Assembly (NCBI RefSeq): GCF_035556095.1
Contig: NZ_DATMFT010000032.1
Span: 186,001-250,000, forward strand
Length of the DNA: 64,000 nucleotides
DNA from: Parapedobacter sp035556095
GTDB lineage: Bacteria; Bacteroidota; Bacteroidia; Sphingobacteriales; Sphingobacteriaceae
Direction of reading: 5' to 3'
In this document: piece by piece, positions 44,671 through 53,635 of the stretch
Layout: the number at the start of each line of letters is the position of its first letter
How positions within the stretch are numbered: the first letter of the stretch is position 1
Notes under the pieces: model-generated
Database searches by the model: none
Seen by the model: only the letters and a program-made list of their open reading frames with translations
What the model was told of the DNA's origin: nothing
Translations under genes and position numbers: made by a program

Positions 44671-47643
44671 CTAATCACCAAACAATCCCGAAACCTTCAT
44701 GGCAAGCGCAGCCACATTCTCTTCGCTGCGCTGCAACTTTTCGGCTACCGATTTCCAGTTAGGGGGCATGCTGAGGTCTGTCCGCCCTTCCATGCCACTA
44801 AACATGCCGGCCAAGATGTCTGCCGTATTATTCTCCTGCATCCCAATCAATGCCACAAGCCGGTGCAATTCATCTTCATCCACGGCCCTTCTGGCGATGA
44901 ATTGCGTAATCATGGGTATACGGGAAATCGCAGCTAATGCCAGGAACTTGCTCGGGTTTTCCAACACCAACGGCTCTATGCTATACCAAACCATTTTGGG
45001 TATATTATGGTCGTTCGCATCTTCACTGTTCTTGATGAGCGCAATAGCAATGGCCCACTTGTCTTCGGTGTCCACACGTTGCAGTGCCGCGGCCAGGTAC
45101 AGGCGAACCACCGGTGAGCGGTCACGCTGGGCCATTGACCGGAATTTGGCCAACGCCGACGCGGATGGTGCCCGGTCTTCGCAAAGCAGCTGGATCGCCC
45201 AGGCCCGAATGTAGGCATCCTTGTCGTCAAGCGATTTTACCAACGCCTCCGGTACCAGGCCACCGCTGACGTGCAGCGCCCACATCGCCCGCAATCGCAG
45301 GTCGGTATTTCTGTTTTTATCGAAAATTGCTTTCAGTTGGGCATGTGTGCCCGTTTCGAGCTTCCCGGCAGCAGCCCGTTTATGCAGGATACCCCTTGCC
45401 CGCCGTGCATGCCAATCGCTGGGGCTGGTCTGCAGTTCCACAAGTTGCTTATCTGCCAGCGTATTGAGGTCATCATATCTCCCGGGAAAATTTTTTGCCA
45501 GCGATTCGGAAGGCATGATACGGAAAATCCGGCCGGTCTCCGCATTCAGCACCTCCTGCCCACAGATATCCGCATCGTGCCAATCGAGCACATACAGCCC
45601 GCCTTCGGGGCCGATCTCCATGCTGAAGCCTACCCATTGGGCGTTGTTGGCCATCAGGAACTCATCCCCGTGTATTCCCACGTAGCCTGATCCCTCGGGC
45701 TCCAGGATATCCGACAGTACTGCATGCTCGTGGATGTTGGCCATGAAGATCCTGCCGTGTTCCTCCTTCGGGAATGCGTCCGATTGGTAAATCCTGGCCC
45801 CACCGTGGGCCGAGCTGTGGCTGTGATCGGCTATCGTGGTGATATCCTTGTAGACGTAAGGATTGAAATGCTGCCCTCCCTGCCGGTGGTAAATACCGCC
45901 GGGCACCACATGCCACAGATGGGGGATTACACAGGCGGTCATAAACAGTTGGCCTTTCGCATCGTAGTCAATTCCCCACGGATTGCTGAATCCGTGGGCC
46001 ACCACTTCAAAGCGGTGTTTAACCGGATGGTAACGCCAAACACCCCCATTGATATCTACGCCATCGGCTTCGAGCAAATCTTCCGGGAATATATCGTTGT
46101 GGTAATAGAGCTTGGCATCACCGTTGGGCTTCCTTATTTTTGAAGGCGTGGCAAACCCCTGCAGGCCGTAAAGCCATCCATCGGGGCCCCATTGAAGGCT
46201 GTTCAGCGTTTCATGTCGGTCGCGGATGCCCCAACCGGTAAGCAGCATCTCGACGTCTTCCATATCCGCCTTATCGTCGCCATCCCTATCGGGCACAAAC
46301 AGCAGGTTCGGTGGCGCCCCCACGAAAAGGCCGTCGAACCCAACAGCGATTGCAGCGGGAAAAGCCAGTCCTTCCATAAACACCTGCTGGCTGTCCGCCG
46401 CTCCATCGCCGTCCGTGTCTTCCAGTATCAGGATGCGGCTAGTCCCCGCATTCGAGAAGCCATGCCCACGCGATTCGTAGTCCTTATTTTCCGCGACCCA
46501 CAGACGTCCCCTGTCGTCCCAGCAAAATGCCATAGGCTGTGACATCATCGGCTCAGCCGCCCAGACATTCACCTGGTATCCCGCTTTTACGGTCATGGTA
46601 TCCGCCGCTTCCTGCGGCGTTAAAAACTTGGCATTCCGTCCCTCTGCCTGGGCCGAAGACCACAGCTCTGACATGCTGTACACCCCATCTCTCCCCGCAA
46701 ACCTGTTCCAGGCTGCGTTCATCTCGGTCTCATTCCATTCGCCCGTGTGTACCACGAGCCGGTGCTTGATTGTCTCGGTGTGGCCGGTCTCCCATTGCCA
46801 GTCTGCATCACGCGTGTAGGCAGGCCCCAAGCCTAATTGGGGGTCTACACGCCATTTATTGGGAAAGCCGCGGTTTTCCGGATGATCGAAAATGGTCACA
46901 TATGCCCAATCCTCACGGCCTACTATTTCCATCCCCACAGCTGCCCACATGGCTGCCTGCCCTTCGGCCCGCCCATCTTTGCTCCGGGCGGCGTTCACAA
47001 TTTCCCCACCGATACCGGGTTTCCAGGGCATCCGCAAAAACAGGCCACCGTAATCGTACTTTCCGATGACCAGCTTCGATAACGCTTCGCCCTTCCACTC
47101 CAGATCAAGTAAATATTGTCCATCGACCAGTTGCATCGACCAGTTTTGCGTTTCTTCCATCACTGGCAGCCCCTGCTCGTCTATCAACCGGTAGATGGTC
47201 TGCCAGCTGACTACGTCTCCTTCCCCATCCAGGATCGTGGAGGCTACTTTTTTCCAATGGTCGCCCTGCGGGTTGTGGAAATAGTCGCGGCCATTCACCC
47301 GGGTAAATCCCCAATACAATCCGGTCTGGTGCTTATGGTGCTCCGGGCTATATTCGGTAAGCACCCCATGGCCGTCGGGGGCTACAATGGGATGAAGGTA
47401 CGGCCGGAAGTCCGCTTCTGCGTGTTGCACCAAAATCGGTGTGTCGCCATGGGCCTTAAAAACGGAGATCGTTTCATCATTGCCCTCTTTTGCGAGTTCC
47501 AACCGTATGGATGTCTCCTCCCCTTGATTTTCATCCGTTCCGGCACGCGGAACGCAACTGAGGAAAAAGCTGTAGGTAATAACCGATAGGGCATAGACAA
47601 CCGCCCGTGATCGCGTCCGAATACGCTGTTGGTGTTGGTGCAT
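44671..47643 (-). CDS. DUF6807-dehydrogenase-HEAT lipoprotein (truncated before its cytochrome domain)
   Basis: About 990 residues from the ATG at 47641-47643, which has a strong AAAGGAG ribosome site. Lipobox region FFLSC near 30. Domains in order: DUF6807/PmoA-like (about 40-340, PILVQHAEADFRPYLHPI, EHHKHQTGLYWGF), a beta-propeller dehydrogenase of the TIGR02604 type (about 370-760, NVWAAEPMMSQPMAFCWDDRGRLWV, SNPWGIDYDAKGQLFMTACVIPHLWHVVPGG), then HEAT repeats to the stop. Homologs of this kind run on into a cytochrome c; here a TAG at 44671-44673 intervenes. Located 37 bp downstream of the ECF sigma gene. Confidence 0.85.
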   Translation of the reverse strand: MHQHQQRIRTRSRAVVYALSVITYSFFLSCVPRAGTDENQGEETSIRLELAKEGNDETISVFKAHGDTPILVQHAEADFRPYLHPIVAPDGHGVLTEYSPEHHKHQTGLYWGFTRVNGRDYFHNPQGDHWKKVASTILDGEGDVVSWQTIYRLIDEQGLPVMEETQNWSMQLVDGQYLLDLEWKGEALSKLVIGKYDYGGLFLRMPWKPGIGGEIVNAARSKDGRAEGQAAMWAAVGMEIVGREDWAYVTIFDHPENRGFPNKWRVDPQLGLGPAYTRDADWQWETGHTETIKHRLVVHTGEWNETEMNAAWNRFAGRDGVYSMSELWSSAQAEGRNAKFLTPQEAADTMTVKAGYQVNVWAAEPMMSQPMAFCWDDRGRLWVAENKDYESRGHGFSNAGTSRILILEDTDGDGAADSQQVFMEGLAFPAAIAVGFDGLFVGAPPNLLFVPDRDGDDKADMEDVEMLLTGWGIRDRHETLNSLQWGPDGWLYGLQGFATPSKIRKPNGDAKLYYHNDIFPEDLLEADGVDINGGVWRYHPVKHRFEVVAHGFSNPWGIDYDAKGQLFMTACVIPHLWHVVPGGIYHRQGGQHFNPYVYKDITTIADHSHSSAHGGARIYQSDAFPKEEHGRIFMANIHEHAVLSDILEPEGSGYVGIHGDEFLMANNAQWVGFSMEIGPEGGLYVLDWHDADICGQEVLNAETGRIFRIMPSESLAKNFPGRYDDLNTLADKQLVELQTSPSDWHARRARGILHKRAAAGKLETGTHAQLKAIFDKNRNTDLRLRAMWALHVSGGLVPEALVKSLDDKDAYIRAWAIQLLCEDRAPSASALAKFRSMAQRDRSPVVRLYLAAALQRVDTEDKWAIAIALIKNSEDANDHNIPKMVWYSIEPLVLENPSKFLALAAISRIPMITQFIARRAVDEDELHRLVALIGMQENNTADILAGMFSGMEGRTDLSMPPNWKSVAEKLQRSEENVAALAMKVSGLFGD

Positions 47644-47680
47644 CGCAATTACTCCTTTATTACCGCTACGTTCAGCCAAT

Positions 47681-48271
47681 CTATTTCATCAATACCGCAA
47701 AAAATACTGAGTATGAAATACCATGCTTCTTGAAATGAATACGAATCTTCCGCAGCGCATCTTTCATATAAGCATGGACCGTTTGTGTGGAGATGCCTAA
47801 TTCAGCAGACGCCTCACTGTAGGTCAGTCCACGCTGATGACACAGTTGATAAACATTTTTTTGTTGGGTTGAGAGTGTCTGAATTGCACCTTCCAATACC
47901 TCGTTGACATCGTTATAATCCAGTTGTTGCATGGTTGAATCATCGGTATCATTAAAGTCTGTCGATAGCAGCGACGCATGCCTGCTCTCCATCGCTAATT
48001 TCCGGAGCACATTGTAACAATGATTGCGTACCACCCGATTGAGGTATGCCCCAAAATCATCAATTCTCTCCAATGATTCCCGATCCACCCATATTTTCAG
48101 AAAGATGTCTTGAACCACTTCCTCAGCGAGCTCTTCCGAGCGGGTGATACGCCTACTGAAGGCGTAGACAAACGGATGATACGACGTAAAGAGCGCACTG
48201 AACGCCGGTTGGTCACCCCGTGAAATACGACGGAGCAATTCATTCTCATCACTATTCGTTACTACTTTCAA
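47681..48271 (-). CDS. ECF RNA polymerase sigma factor (FecI-like)
   Basis: About 196 residues. Region 2: AFSALFTSYHPFVYAFSRRITRSEELAEEVVQDIFLKIW (about 18-56). Region 4: LSTQQKNVYQLCHQRGLTYSEASAELGISTQTVHAYMKDALRKIR (about 135-180). The frame is open to a TTG at 48328, but the first 19 codons are hydrophobic and unlike a sigma factor, so I prefer TTG 48269-48271 (GTG 48275-48277 is also possible). It presumably transcribes the SusCD cluster when released by FecR. Confidence 0.9.
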   Translation of the reverse strand: MKVVTNSDENELLRRISRGDQPAFSALFTSYHPFVYAFSRRITRSEELAEEVVQDIFLKIWVDRESLERIDDFGAYLNRVVRNHCYNVLRKLAMESRHASLLSTDFNDTDDSTMQQLDYNDVNEVLEGAIQTLSTQQKNVYQLCHQRGLTYSEASAELGISTQTVHAYMKDALRKIRIHFKKHGISYSVFFAVLMK

Positions 48272-48361
48272 GGCCACAAGTGGATTAGCTAACAGGCCAA
48301 AACTAAGGATAAAATTGAATAATACCAACGGTGCGAAATGGGGTATCTCAGCAAATTTGGT

Positions 48362-48369
48362 TACTTTTG
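48362..48369 (+). promoter_or_regulatory. Possible -7 element of the sulfatase gene
   Basis: TACTTTTG matches TAnnTTTG, 56 bp before the sulfatase ATG. It shares the intergenic region with the divergent ECF sigma gene. Confidence 0.4.
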
Positions 48370-48425
48370 GAACAGTGCAAGCGGGTAGAAATTGAAGATA
48401 GGTATCGTTTTTTTAAGTAGATGGC

Positions 48426-49898
48426 ATGAGCACATATGTAACAGCTGCCGTTCTATTGCTGATGCAGTTTTTCAGCGGGACGGAAACATTTGGCCAGAAA
48501 CCCAATATTCTGTTTTTGTTTGTTGACGATTTAAGGGCCGATTTGGGTGCGTATGGCAATGCGGTTATACAGACGCCAAATCTTGATCGCCTAGCGGAAA
48601 ACGGCTATTTATTTACAAACCAGTATGCTGTTGTCCCCACTTGCGGAGCATCGCGATATGCACTACTGACGGGGCAACTTCCCAAAACGGCAGACCATTT
48701 GAGAAATGACGTGGCCGACAGGTTCCTGTCGTACCGCCCCAAGACCGATATCCCTGAAACGTTTGTCGACCAGCTCCGTCGAAGCGGGTACAAAACGGTC
48801 GGTATCGGCAAAATCAGCCATGCCGCCGATGGATACATATATCCCTATTCAGCAGAAAAAAGCGACGTCCTCGAATTGCCATATAGTTGGGACGAGATGC
48901 TATTCAATGCGGGTCGTTGGAAAACTGGCTGGAATGCATTTTTTGCACAGGCCAATGGGAGTAACAGGACCTCCCTCAACGGCAAGATGAAGCCATACGA
49001 GCAGGCAGACGTGGATGATACCGGTTACCCAGATGGCTTGACAGCCGAACTAGCAATCGATAAAATCAAAGCGCTTGCAGCGCAATCCGAGCCTTTCTTT
49101 TTAGGAGTGGGGTTCTTCAAACCCCATCTTCCGTTCAACGCTCCAAAAAAATACTGGGACCTGTATAATGAAGACGATATACCATTGACGGAATCGCCGG
49201 CACTACCCAAAAATGTGGACCGGGCCAGCTTAACCCAGAGCGAGGAATTCAACCAATACTTGCTTGGCGAAGAACACCCCCGGTTAGATGCGCCTGTTTC
49301 AGCTGCGTATGCTAGAAAATTAAAACACGCTTATTACGCTTCTGTCAGTTACGTAGACGCGATGATTGGAAAAGTACTCCAAGCCCTGCATGAGGAAGGA
49401 TTGGACAAAAATACGATCATTATCGTCTGGGGCGACCACGGTTGGCAGCTGGGCGATCATGGTATCTGGGGTAAACACACCTTATTCGACCAGTCGCTGA
49501 AAAGCACCTATATCATGAAATTACCCGGCCATCAGCAGCAAGGGCGGGTGGTTGACGAGGTGGTTAGTGCCGTAGACATGTACCCCACCTTAATGGAGCT
49601 TTGCGGATTAACCATGCCGCCCATCACATACGATGGCGCGTCATATGCCAAACTGCTGCAAAAAGGTAGCGGCGCGTCCTGGCGGAACACCGCATATGGT
49701 TATTTCAAAAAAGGGATAACCCTTAAGACACCCCGCTACCGAATAACCAAGTACGCTCGAGATACGGAGTATGCAATCGAACTTTATGACCATCAAACCG
49801 ACCCCAATGAGAACGAAAATATCGCCTCCCAAAACCCAGAGTTGGTCAATAAATTATTAAAAGAGCTGGAGAAAGGCAACACGGGGCTTTATAAGTAG
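48426..49898 (+). CDS. Exported sulfatase (iduronate-2-sulfatase-like, type I)
   Basis: 490 residues, signal peptide to about 24 (GTETFGQ). Type I formylglycine sulfatase: metal residues D34-D35 in LFVDDLRAD; the modification motif is C73-G-A-S-R (C-x-A-S-R rather than C-x-P-S-R); WGDHGWQLGDHGIWGKHTLFDQSL near 338 completes the active site. The overall pattern resembles the iduronate-2-sulfatase-like S1_7 group. Divergent from the ECF sigma gene of the SusCD cluster, so the substrate may be a sulfated glycan. Formylglycine maturation needs a sulfatase-modifying enzyme not encoded here. Confidence 0.92.
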   Translation: MSTYVTAAVLLLMQFFSGTETFGQKPNILFLFVDDLRADLGAYGNAVIQTPNLDRLAENGYLFTNQYAVVPTCGASRYALLTGQLPKTADHLRNDVADRFLSYRPKTDIPETFVDQLRRSGYKTVGIGKISHAADGYIYPYSAEKSDVLELPYSWDEMLFNAGRWKTGWNAFFAQANGSNRTSLNGKMKPYEQADVDDTGYPDGLTAELAIDKIKALAAQSEPFFLGVGFFKPHLPFNAPKKYWDLYNEDDIPLTESPALPKNVDRASLTQSEEFNQYLLGEEHPRLDAPVSAAYARKLKHAYYASVSYVDAMIGKVLQALHEEGLDKNTIIIVWGDHGWQLGDHGIWGKHTLFDQSLKSTYIMKLPGHQQQGRVVDEVVSAVDMYPTLMELCGLTMPPITYDGASYAKLLQKGSGASWRNTAYGYFKKGITLKTPRYRITKYARDTEYAIELYDHQTDPNENENIASQNPELVNKLLKELEKGNTGLYK

Positions 49899-49973
49899 GA
49901 GCCGCGTACCGTAAGGGAGATATGGCAGGCCGAATACGAGCTGACCGAATTGCTGATGGAATGACATCGTTGC

Positions 49974-50002
49974 ATAACATTGCCTTAACATCTAATTAAC
50001 CT
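49974..50002 (+). promoter_or_regulatory. Probable Pho box: three direct repeats upstream of pstS
   Basis: ATAACAT (49974), TTAACAT (49985) and TTAACCT (49996) repeat with an exact 11-bp period, one helical turn. They end 8 bp before the -7 element, in place of a normal -33 region. This is the layout of PhoB/PhoP activator sites (Bacillus PhoP uses TTAACA-type repeats). Confidence 0.65.
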
Positions 50003-50010
50003 AGTCGTTA

Positions 50011-50018
50011 TATTTTTG
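50011..50018 (+). promoter_or_regulatory. -7 element of the pst operon
   Basis: TATTTTTG matches TAnnTTTG, directly downstream of the repeat site and about 80 bp before the pstS ATG. Confidence 0.55.
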
Positions 50019-50098
50019 TGCCGTGAACGCAATTACGAAATTCGGTAATTTAACGCCTATTTTGGAATGCCAGAATAGCGGTTGCATACTTCTGTGAG

Positions 50099-51112
50099 AT
50101 GACGCTAATCAAAACCATAAGAAATACCCTGGTAATCAGCGCTGGCCTGTTGGTCTCCGCTTGCTTCAAGTCATACGAGGGTAAGATTTACATTGATGGT
50201 TCCAGCAGCGTCTATCCGCTTACGGAAGCCGTGGCGGAGGAATACCGCCATCATAAGCCCGATATCCGCATAACAGTTGGTGTCTCCGGCACGGGCGGTG
50301 GGTTCAAGAAGTTCCTGCGTGGGGAAACGGACATCAGCAATGCGTCGCGGCCCATCAGTCCTGCCGAATTAAAGGAAAGCCGTGAAAATGGGATTGAGTT
50401 TATCGAAATACCGGTATGTTATGACGGGATGGCCGTCGTGGTGAATCCGCAGAATACCTTCGTAAGCGATATCACCGTGGCGGAGCTACACAAAATCTGG
50501 GGCCCCGAAAGCCAGGGCAAGGTAATGCGGTGGAACCAAGTACGCGATAGCTGGCCCGACAGTCCGCTGAAACTCTATGGTGCGGGTACGTCGTCCGGTA
50601 CATTCGATTTTTTTACGGAGGCCATAAACGGCCGGGCAAAGTCATCGCGGGGCGACTATACCGCTAGCGAAGACGACAACGTACTCGTGCAGGGCATATC
50701 TTCCGACCCGAACGGGCTTGGCTACTTCGGGCTGGCCTATTACCGAGAAAACAGCGACCGATTGAAACTGGTAGGTATCCGGGCCCAAAAGGGATCACCA
50801 GTGGTTTTTCCGAGTGATTCTACCGTGCGCGAGGGAGCATACCAACCCCTATCGAGGCCCGAATTCATTTATGTAAACAAGAAAGCCATGGACAAACCCT
50901 ACGTGCGCGACTTTCTCCGATTTTATATCGCCAATGCCGCACCGTTGGCCGCAGAAGTGGGTTACGTACCGTTGAGCGAGGAAATTTACCGGTTGTGTTT
51001 ATTGCGGGTGGAAAAACGGCTATCGGGATCGATGTTCGAGAACCGGTCGGTGGTGGGTGCCAACCTGGGTCAATTGTTAACCGAAGATGTAAAGACGGAT
51101 GGCGCTCAGTAG
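50099..51112 (+). CDS. pstS: Phosphate ABC transporter substrate-binding lipoprotein
   Basis: 337 residues. Lipobox LVSAC near 19-22. Phosphate-binding signatures: DGSSSVYPLTEAVAEEY, VSGTGGGFKKFLRGETDISNASRPI and GAGTSSGTFDFFTEAI. Longer than the E. coli protein by C-terminal residues after YVPLSEEIY. Captures phosphate for PstCAB. First gene of the operon, with Pho-box-like repeats upstream; its 3' end overlaps pstC by 14 bp. Confidence 0.95.
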   Translation: MTLIKTIRNTLVISAGLLVSACFKSYEGKIYIDGSSSVYPLTEAVAEEYRHHKPDIRITVGVSGTGGGFKKFLRGETDISNASRPISPAELKESRENGIEFIEIPVCYDGMAVVVNPQNTFVSDITVAELHKIWGPESQGKVMRWNQVRDSWPDSPLKLYGAGTSSGTFDFFTEAINGRAKSSRGDYTASEDDNVLVQGISSDPNGLGYFGLAYYRENSDRLKLVGIRAQKGSPVVFPSDSTVREGAYQPLSRPEFIYVNKKAMDKPYVRDFLRFYIANAAPLAAEVGYVPLSEEIYRLCLLRVEKRLSGSMFENRSVVGANLGQLLTEDVKTDGAQ

Positions 51113-51986
51113 TCGGAAAACGGAAAAACTGATGCAAGGCGTCATGTTTATGTGCAGTTTGCTATCCATTGTAACGACAGTGGGCATCATCATCGTGCTG
51201 TTGGCAGACACGTGGCGGTTCTTCGGAGAGGTGTCGATCGTGGAGTTCATTACCGGCACCACGTGGACACCCCTGTTTGAAAACAAGCAGTTCGGAATAC
51301 TGCCGTTGCTGTCTGGAACATTGTTGACCACCGGCATCGCCTGCCTCCTTGCCGTACCTGTGGGCATTACCATCGCGGTATACCTCAACGAGTATGCATC
51401 ACCCAAGTTTACGGCGGTAGTAAAGCCTATTCTTGAGGTGCTGGCAGCCGTGCCCACGGTCGTCTATGGCTTTTTTGCCCTTCAGTTCGTTACGCCGCTG
51501 TTGCAACAATTCATTCCTGGTTTGGCAGGGTTCAATGCCCTGTCTCCGGGTTTGGTAATGGGGCTGATGATCATCCCTTACATCACTTCGCTGAGTGAAG
51601 ACGCCCTTCGGGCCGTACCCAATTCGCTCCGGGAGGCTTCATACGGACTCGGCGCGAACCGCTTCCAGACCGCATTCAAAGTGCTTGTACCCGCTGCAAG
51701 TTCTGGAATCGTGGTTTCGGTAATTCTGGCCATTTCAAGGGCACTGGGCGAAACGATGATCGTGGCTATCGCCGCCGGGCAGGAGCCCCGGCTCACCTTC
51801 AACCCGCTACACGCGGTAGAAACCATTACCACCTATATTGTACAGGTGAGCATGGGCGATGTGCCGCAGGATTCCATTGAGTACCGAAGCATCTTTGCCG
51901 CCGGGATTACGCTGTTCGTTTTCACGTTCCTGTTGAATAACCTGAGTTTTTGGATCCGCAAAAAATACCAACAACGCTATGAGTAG
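51099..51986 (+). CDS. pstC: Phosphate ABC transporter permease PstC
   Basis: 295 residues, six transmembrane segments. Typical permease loop LRAVPNSLREASYGLGANRFQTAFKVLVPAASSGI (EAA motif) near 175-205, followed by SRALGETMIVAIAAGQEP. Inner-membrane partner of PstA. Overlaps both neighbours (14 bp with pstS, 8 bp with pstA), so the three are translationally coupled. Confidence 0.95.
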   Translation: MALSSRKTEKLMQGVMFMCSLLSIVTTVGIIIVLLADTWRFFGEVSIVEFITGTTWTPLFENKQFGILPLLSGTLLTTGIACLLAVPVGITIAVYLNEYASPKFTAVVKPILEVLAAVPTVVYGFFALQFVTPLLQQFIPGLAGFNALSPGLVMGLMIIPYITSLSEDALRAVPNSLREASYGLGANRFQTAFKVLVPAASSGIVVSVILAISRALGETMIVAIAAGQEPRLTFNPLHAVETITTYIVQVSMGDVPQDSIEYRSIFAAGITLFVFTFLLNNLSFWIRKKYQQRYE

Positions 51987-52839
51987 GAAACGCTCTACCG
52001 CTAAAATTAAGGATAAGCTGTTCAAGCTGGTCGCGATCGCGTTTACAACCATCGCGTTGCTGAGCTTGGTCCTGTTGATCGGCGATATCCTGATCAAAGG
52101 ATTTGCGCGTGTCAACTGGTCGTTTCTGGTGAACCTTCCCTCCCGGCACGCCGACCAAGCGGGCATCTACACGGCCCTGGCAGGGATGGTAAGCCTCTTG
52201 GTATTTACCATGATAACAGCCATTCCCATCGGAATCCTGTCTGGCATTTACCTGGAGGAGTATGGCAAGGACAGCTGGTTTGCACGCTTTGTGGAGGTCA
52301 ACATTTCCAATTTGGCAGGGGTTCCCTCCGTCATTTACGGTATTCTCGGCTTGCAGCTGTTCGTTCGCACGACGGGTTTAGGCAACAGTATCCTAGCGGG
52401 TTCGCTAACGCTGGCGCTGCTGATCATGCCCATCATCATCGTTTCTACGAGGGAGGCCGTAAAGGCGGTGCCCGACTCCCTCCGGCAGGGCTCGCTAGCC
52501 CTGGGCGCCACGAAATGGCAAACCGTATACAAGGTGGTGCTGCCGGCATCCTTCGGTGGTATCCTCACCGGCATTATCCTATCCACCTCACGCGCTATCG
52601 GCGAAACTGCTCCGCTTATTGTGGTCGGTGCGCTAGCTTACGTGCCGTTCATTCCCGAAGGGCCGATGGACCAATATACGTCCCTGCCCATCCAGATATA
52701 TAATTGGACGACCAGACCCCAAGCCGACTTCGTCACGAATGCGGCAGCCGGAATCATCGTCATGCTGGTATTCACATTCCTGTTAAACGCAGTTGCAATT
52801 ACTTTAAGAAACAGATGGTACAAAAAAGTCAAGATATAG
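51979..52839 (+). CDS. pstA: Phosphate ABC transporter permease PstA
   Basis: 286 residues, six transmembrane segments; EAA loop VPDSLRQGSLALGATKWQTVYKVVLPASFGGIL near 155-187, then TSRAIGETAPLIVVGAL. Partner of PstC. Ends with TAG and overlaps the pstB start by 25 bp. Confidence 0.95.
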   Translation: MSRKRSTAKIKDKLFKLVAIAFTTIALLSLVLLIGDILIKGFARVNWSFLVNLPSRHADQAGIYTALAGMVSLLVFTMITAIPIGILSGIYLEEYGKDSWFARFVEVNISNLAGVPSVIYGILGLQLFVRTTGLGNSILAGSLTLALLIMPIIIVSTREAVKAVPDSLRQGSLALGATKWQTVYKVVLPASFGGILTGIILSTSRAIGETAPLIVVGALAYVPFIPEGPMDQYTSLPIQIYNWTTRPQADFVTNAAAGIIVMLVFTFLLNAVAITLRNRWYKKVKI

Positions 52840-53603
52840 CTGTCGCTACTGCCAACAAGCTTTCGGCGAATCGGTTGAGCCTTTATTACGGCGAGAAGCA
52901 GGCGCTACGCGACATTACCATGGGCATCCAGGCAAACACGATTACGGCATTTATCGGGCCTTCGGGCTGCGGTAAATCTACCTTCCTGCGCTGTTTCAAC
53001 CGGATGAACGACCTGATACCCAACGTCCGCATTGACGGGCAGGTCACGCTGGATGGCAAGGATATTTACCGGAAAAAACTTGATGTGTACGAGCACCGGA
53101 AAAATATTGGGATGGTTTTCCAAAAGCCGAATCCGTTCCCCAAAAGCATATACGACAACGTGGTTTTTGGACTGGATATAAACGGGGAGCGGTCTAGAAG
53201 TGTTTTGGATCAAACCGTGGAAGACGCACTCACGAAAGCGGCCCTGTGGGATGAGGTGAAAGATAACCTGCACAAGTCGGCATTGGCGCTTTCGGGCGGC
53301 CAGCAACAGCGGCTGTGCATTGCCCGGGCTATCGCCGTGAAGCCATCGGTATTGCTGATGGATGAACCAGCATCGGCACTTGATCCGATTTCGACCGCCA
53401 AAATCGAGGAGCTGATCATCAGCCTCAAAGACAGCTTTACCATCGTCATTGTAACCCACAACATGCAACAAGCGGCCCGAATAAGTGATAAAACCGCATT
53501 TTTTTACCTGGGCGAATTGATTGAATACACCGATACGGGAACATTGTTTACTAACCCGCAACGCGAAGCCACGGAAAACTACATTACCGGGCGGTATGGA
53601 TAA
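52815..53603 (+). CDS. pstB: Phosphate ABC transporter ATP-binding protein
   Basis: 262 residues from the ATG at 52815. Walker A GPSGCGKST near 49, Q-loop MVFQKPNPFPKSIYDNV, signature LSGGQQQRLCIARA, Walker B VLLMDEPASALDP and switch His in VTHNMQQAARISD. The PNPFPKSI stretch is specific to PstB. Start chosen because the longer frame lies inside pstA and is not PstB-like. Confidence 0.96.
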   Translation: MVQKSQDIAVATANKLSANRLSLYYGEKQALRDITMGIQANTITAFIGPSGCGKSTFLRCFNRMNDLIPNVRIDGQVTLDGKDIYRKKLDVYEHRKNIGMVFQKPNPFPKSIYDNVVFGLDINGERSRSVLDQTVEDALTKAALWDEVKDNLHKSALALSGGQQQRLCIARAIAVKPSVLLMDEPASALDPISTAKIEELIISLKDSFTIVIVTHNMQQAARISDKTAFFYLGELIEYTDTGTLFTNPQREATENYITGRYG

Positions 53604-53635
53604 GCAACACCGTTTACACATTTAGCATCTCTATT

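Noticed and set aside
43780..47643. Genome-wide recoding of TAG as a sense codon, suggested by two in-frame amber codons (4571 and 44671)
   Set aside because: TAG is the natural stop of several intact genes here (XRE at 4220, sulfatase at 49898, pstS, pstC, pstA and the DUF3575 gene), so recoding is not supported.
52905..53621. Long minus-strand open frame over pstB
   Set aside because: Antisense shadow of a clearly identified ABC ATPase gene.
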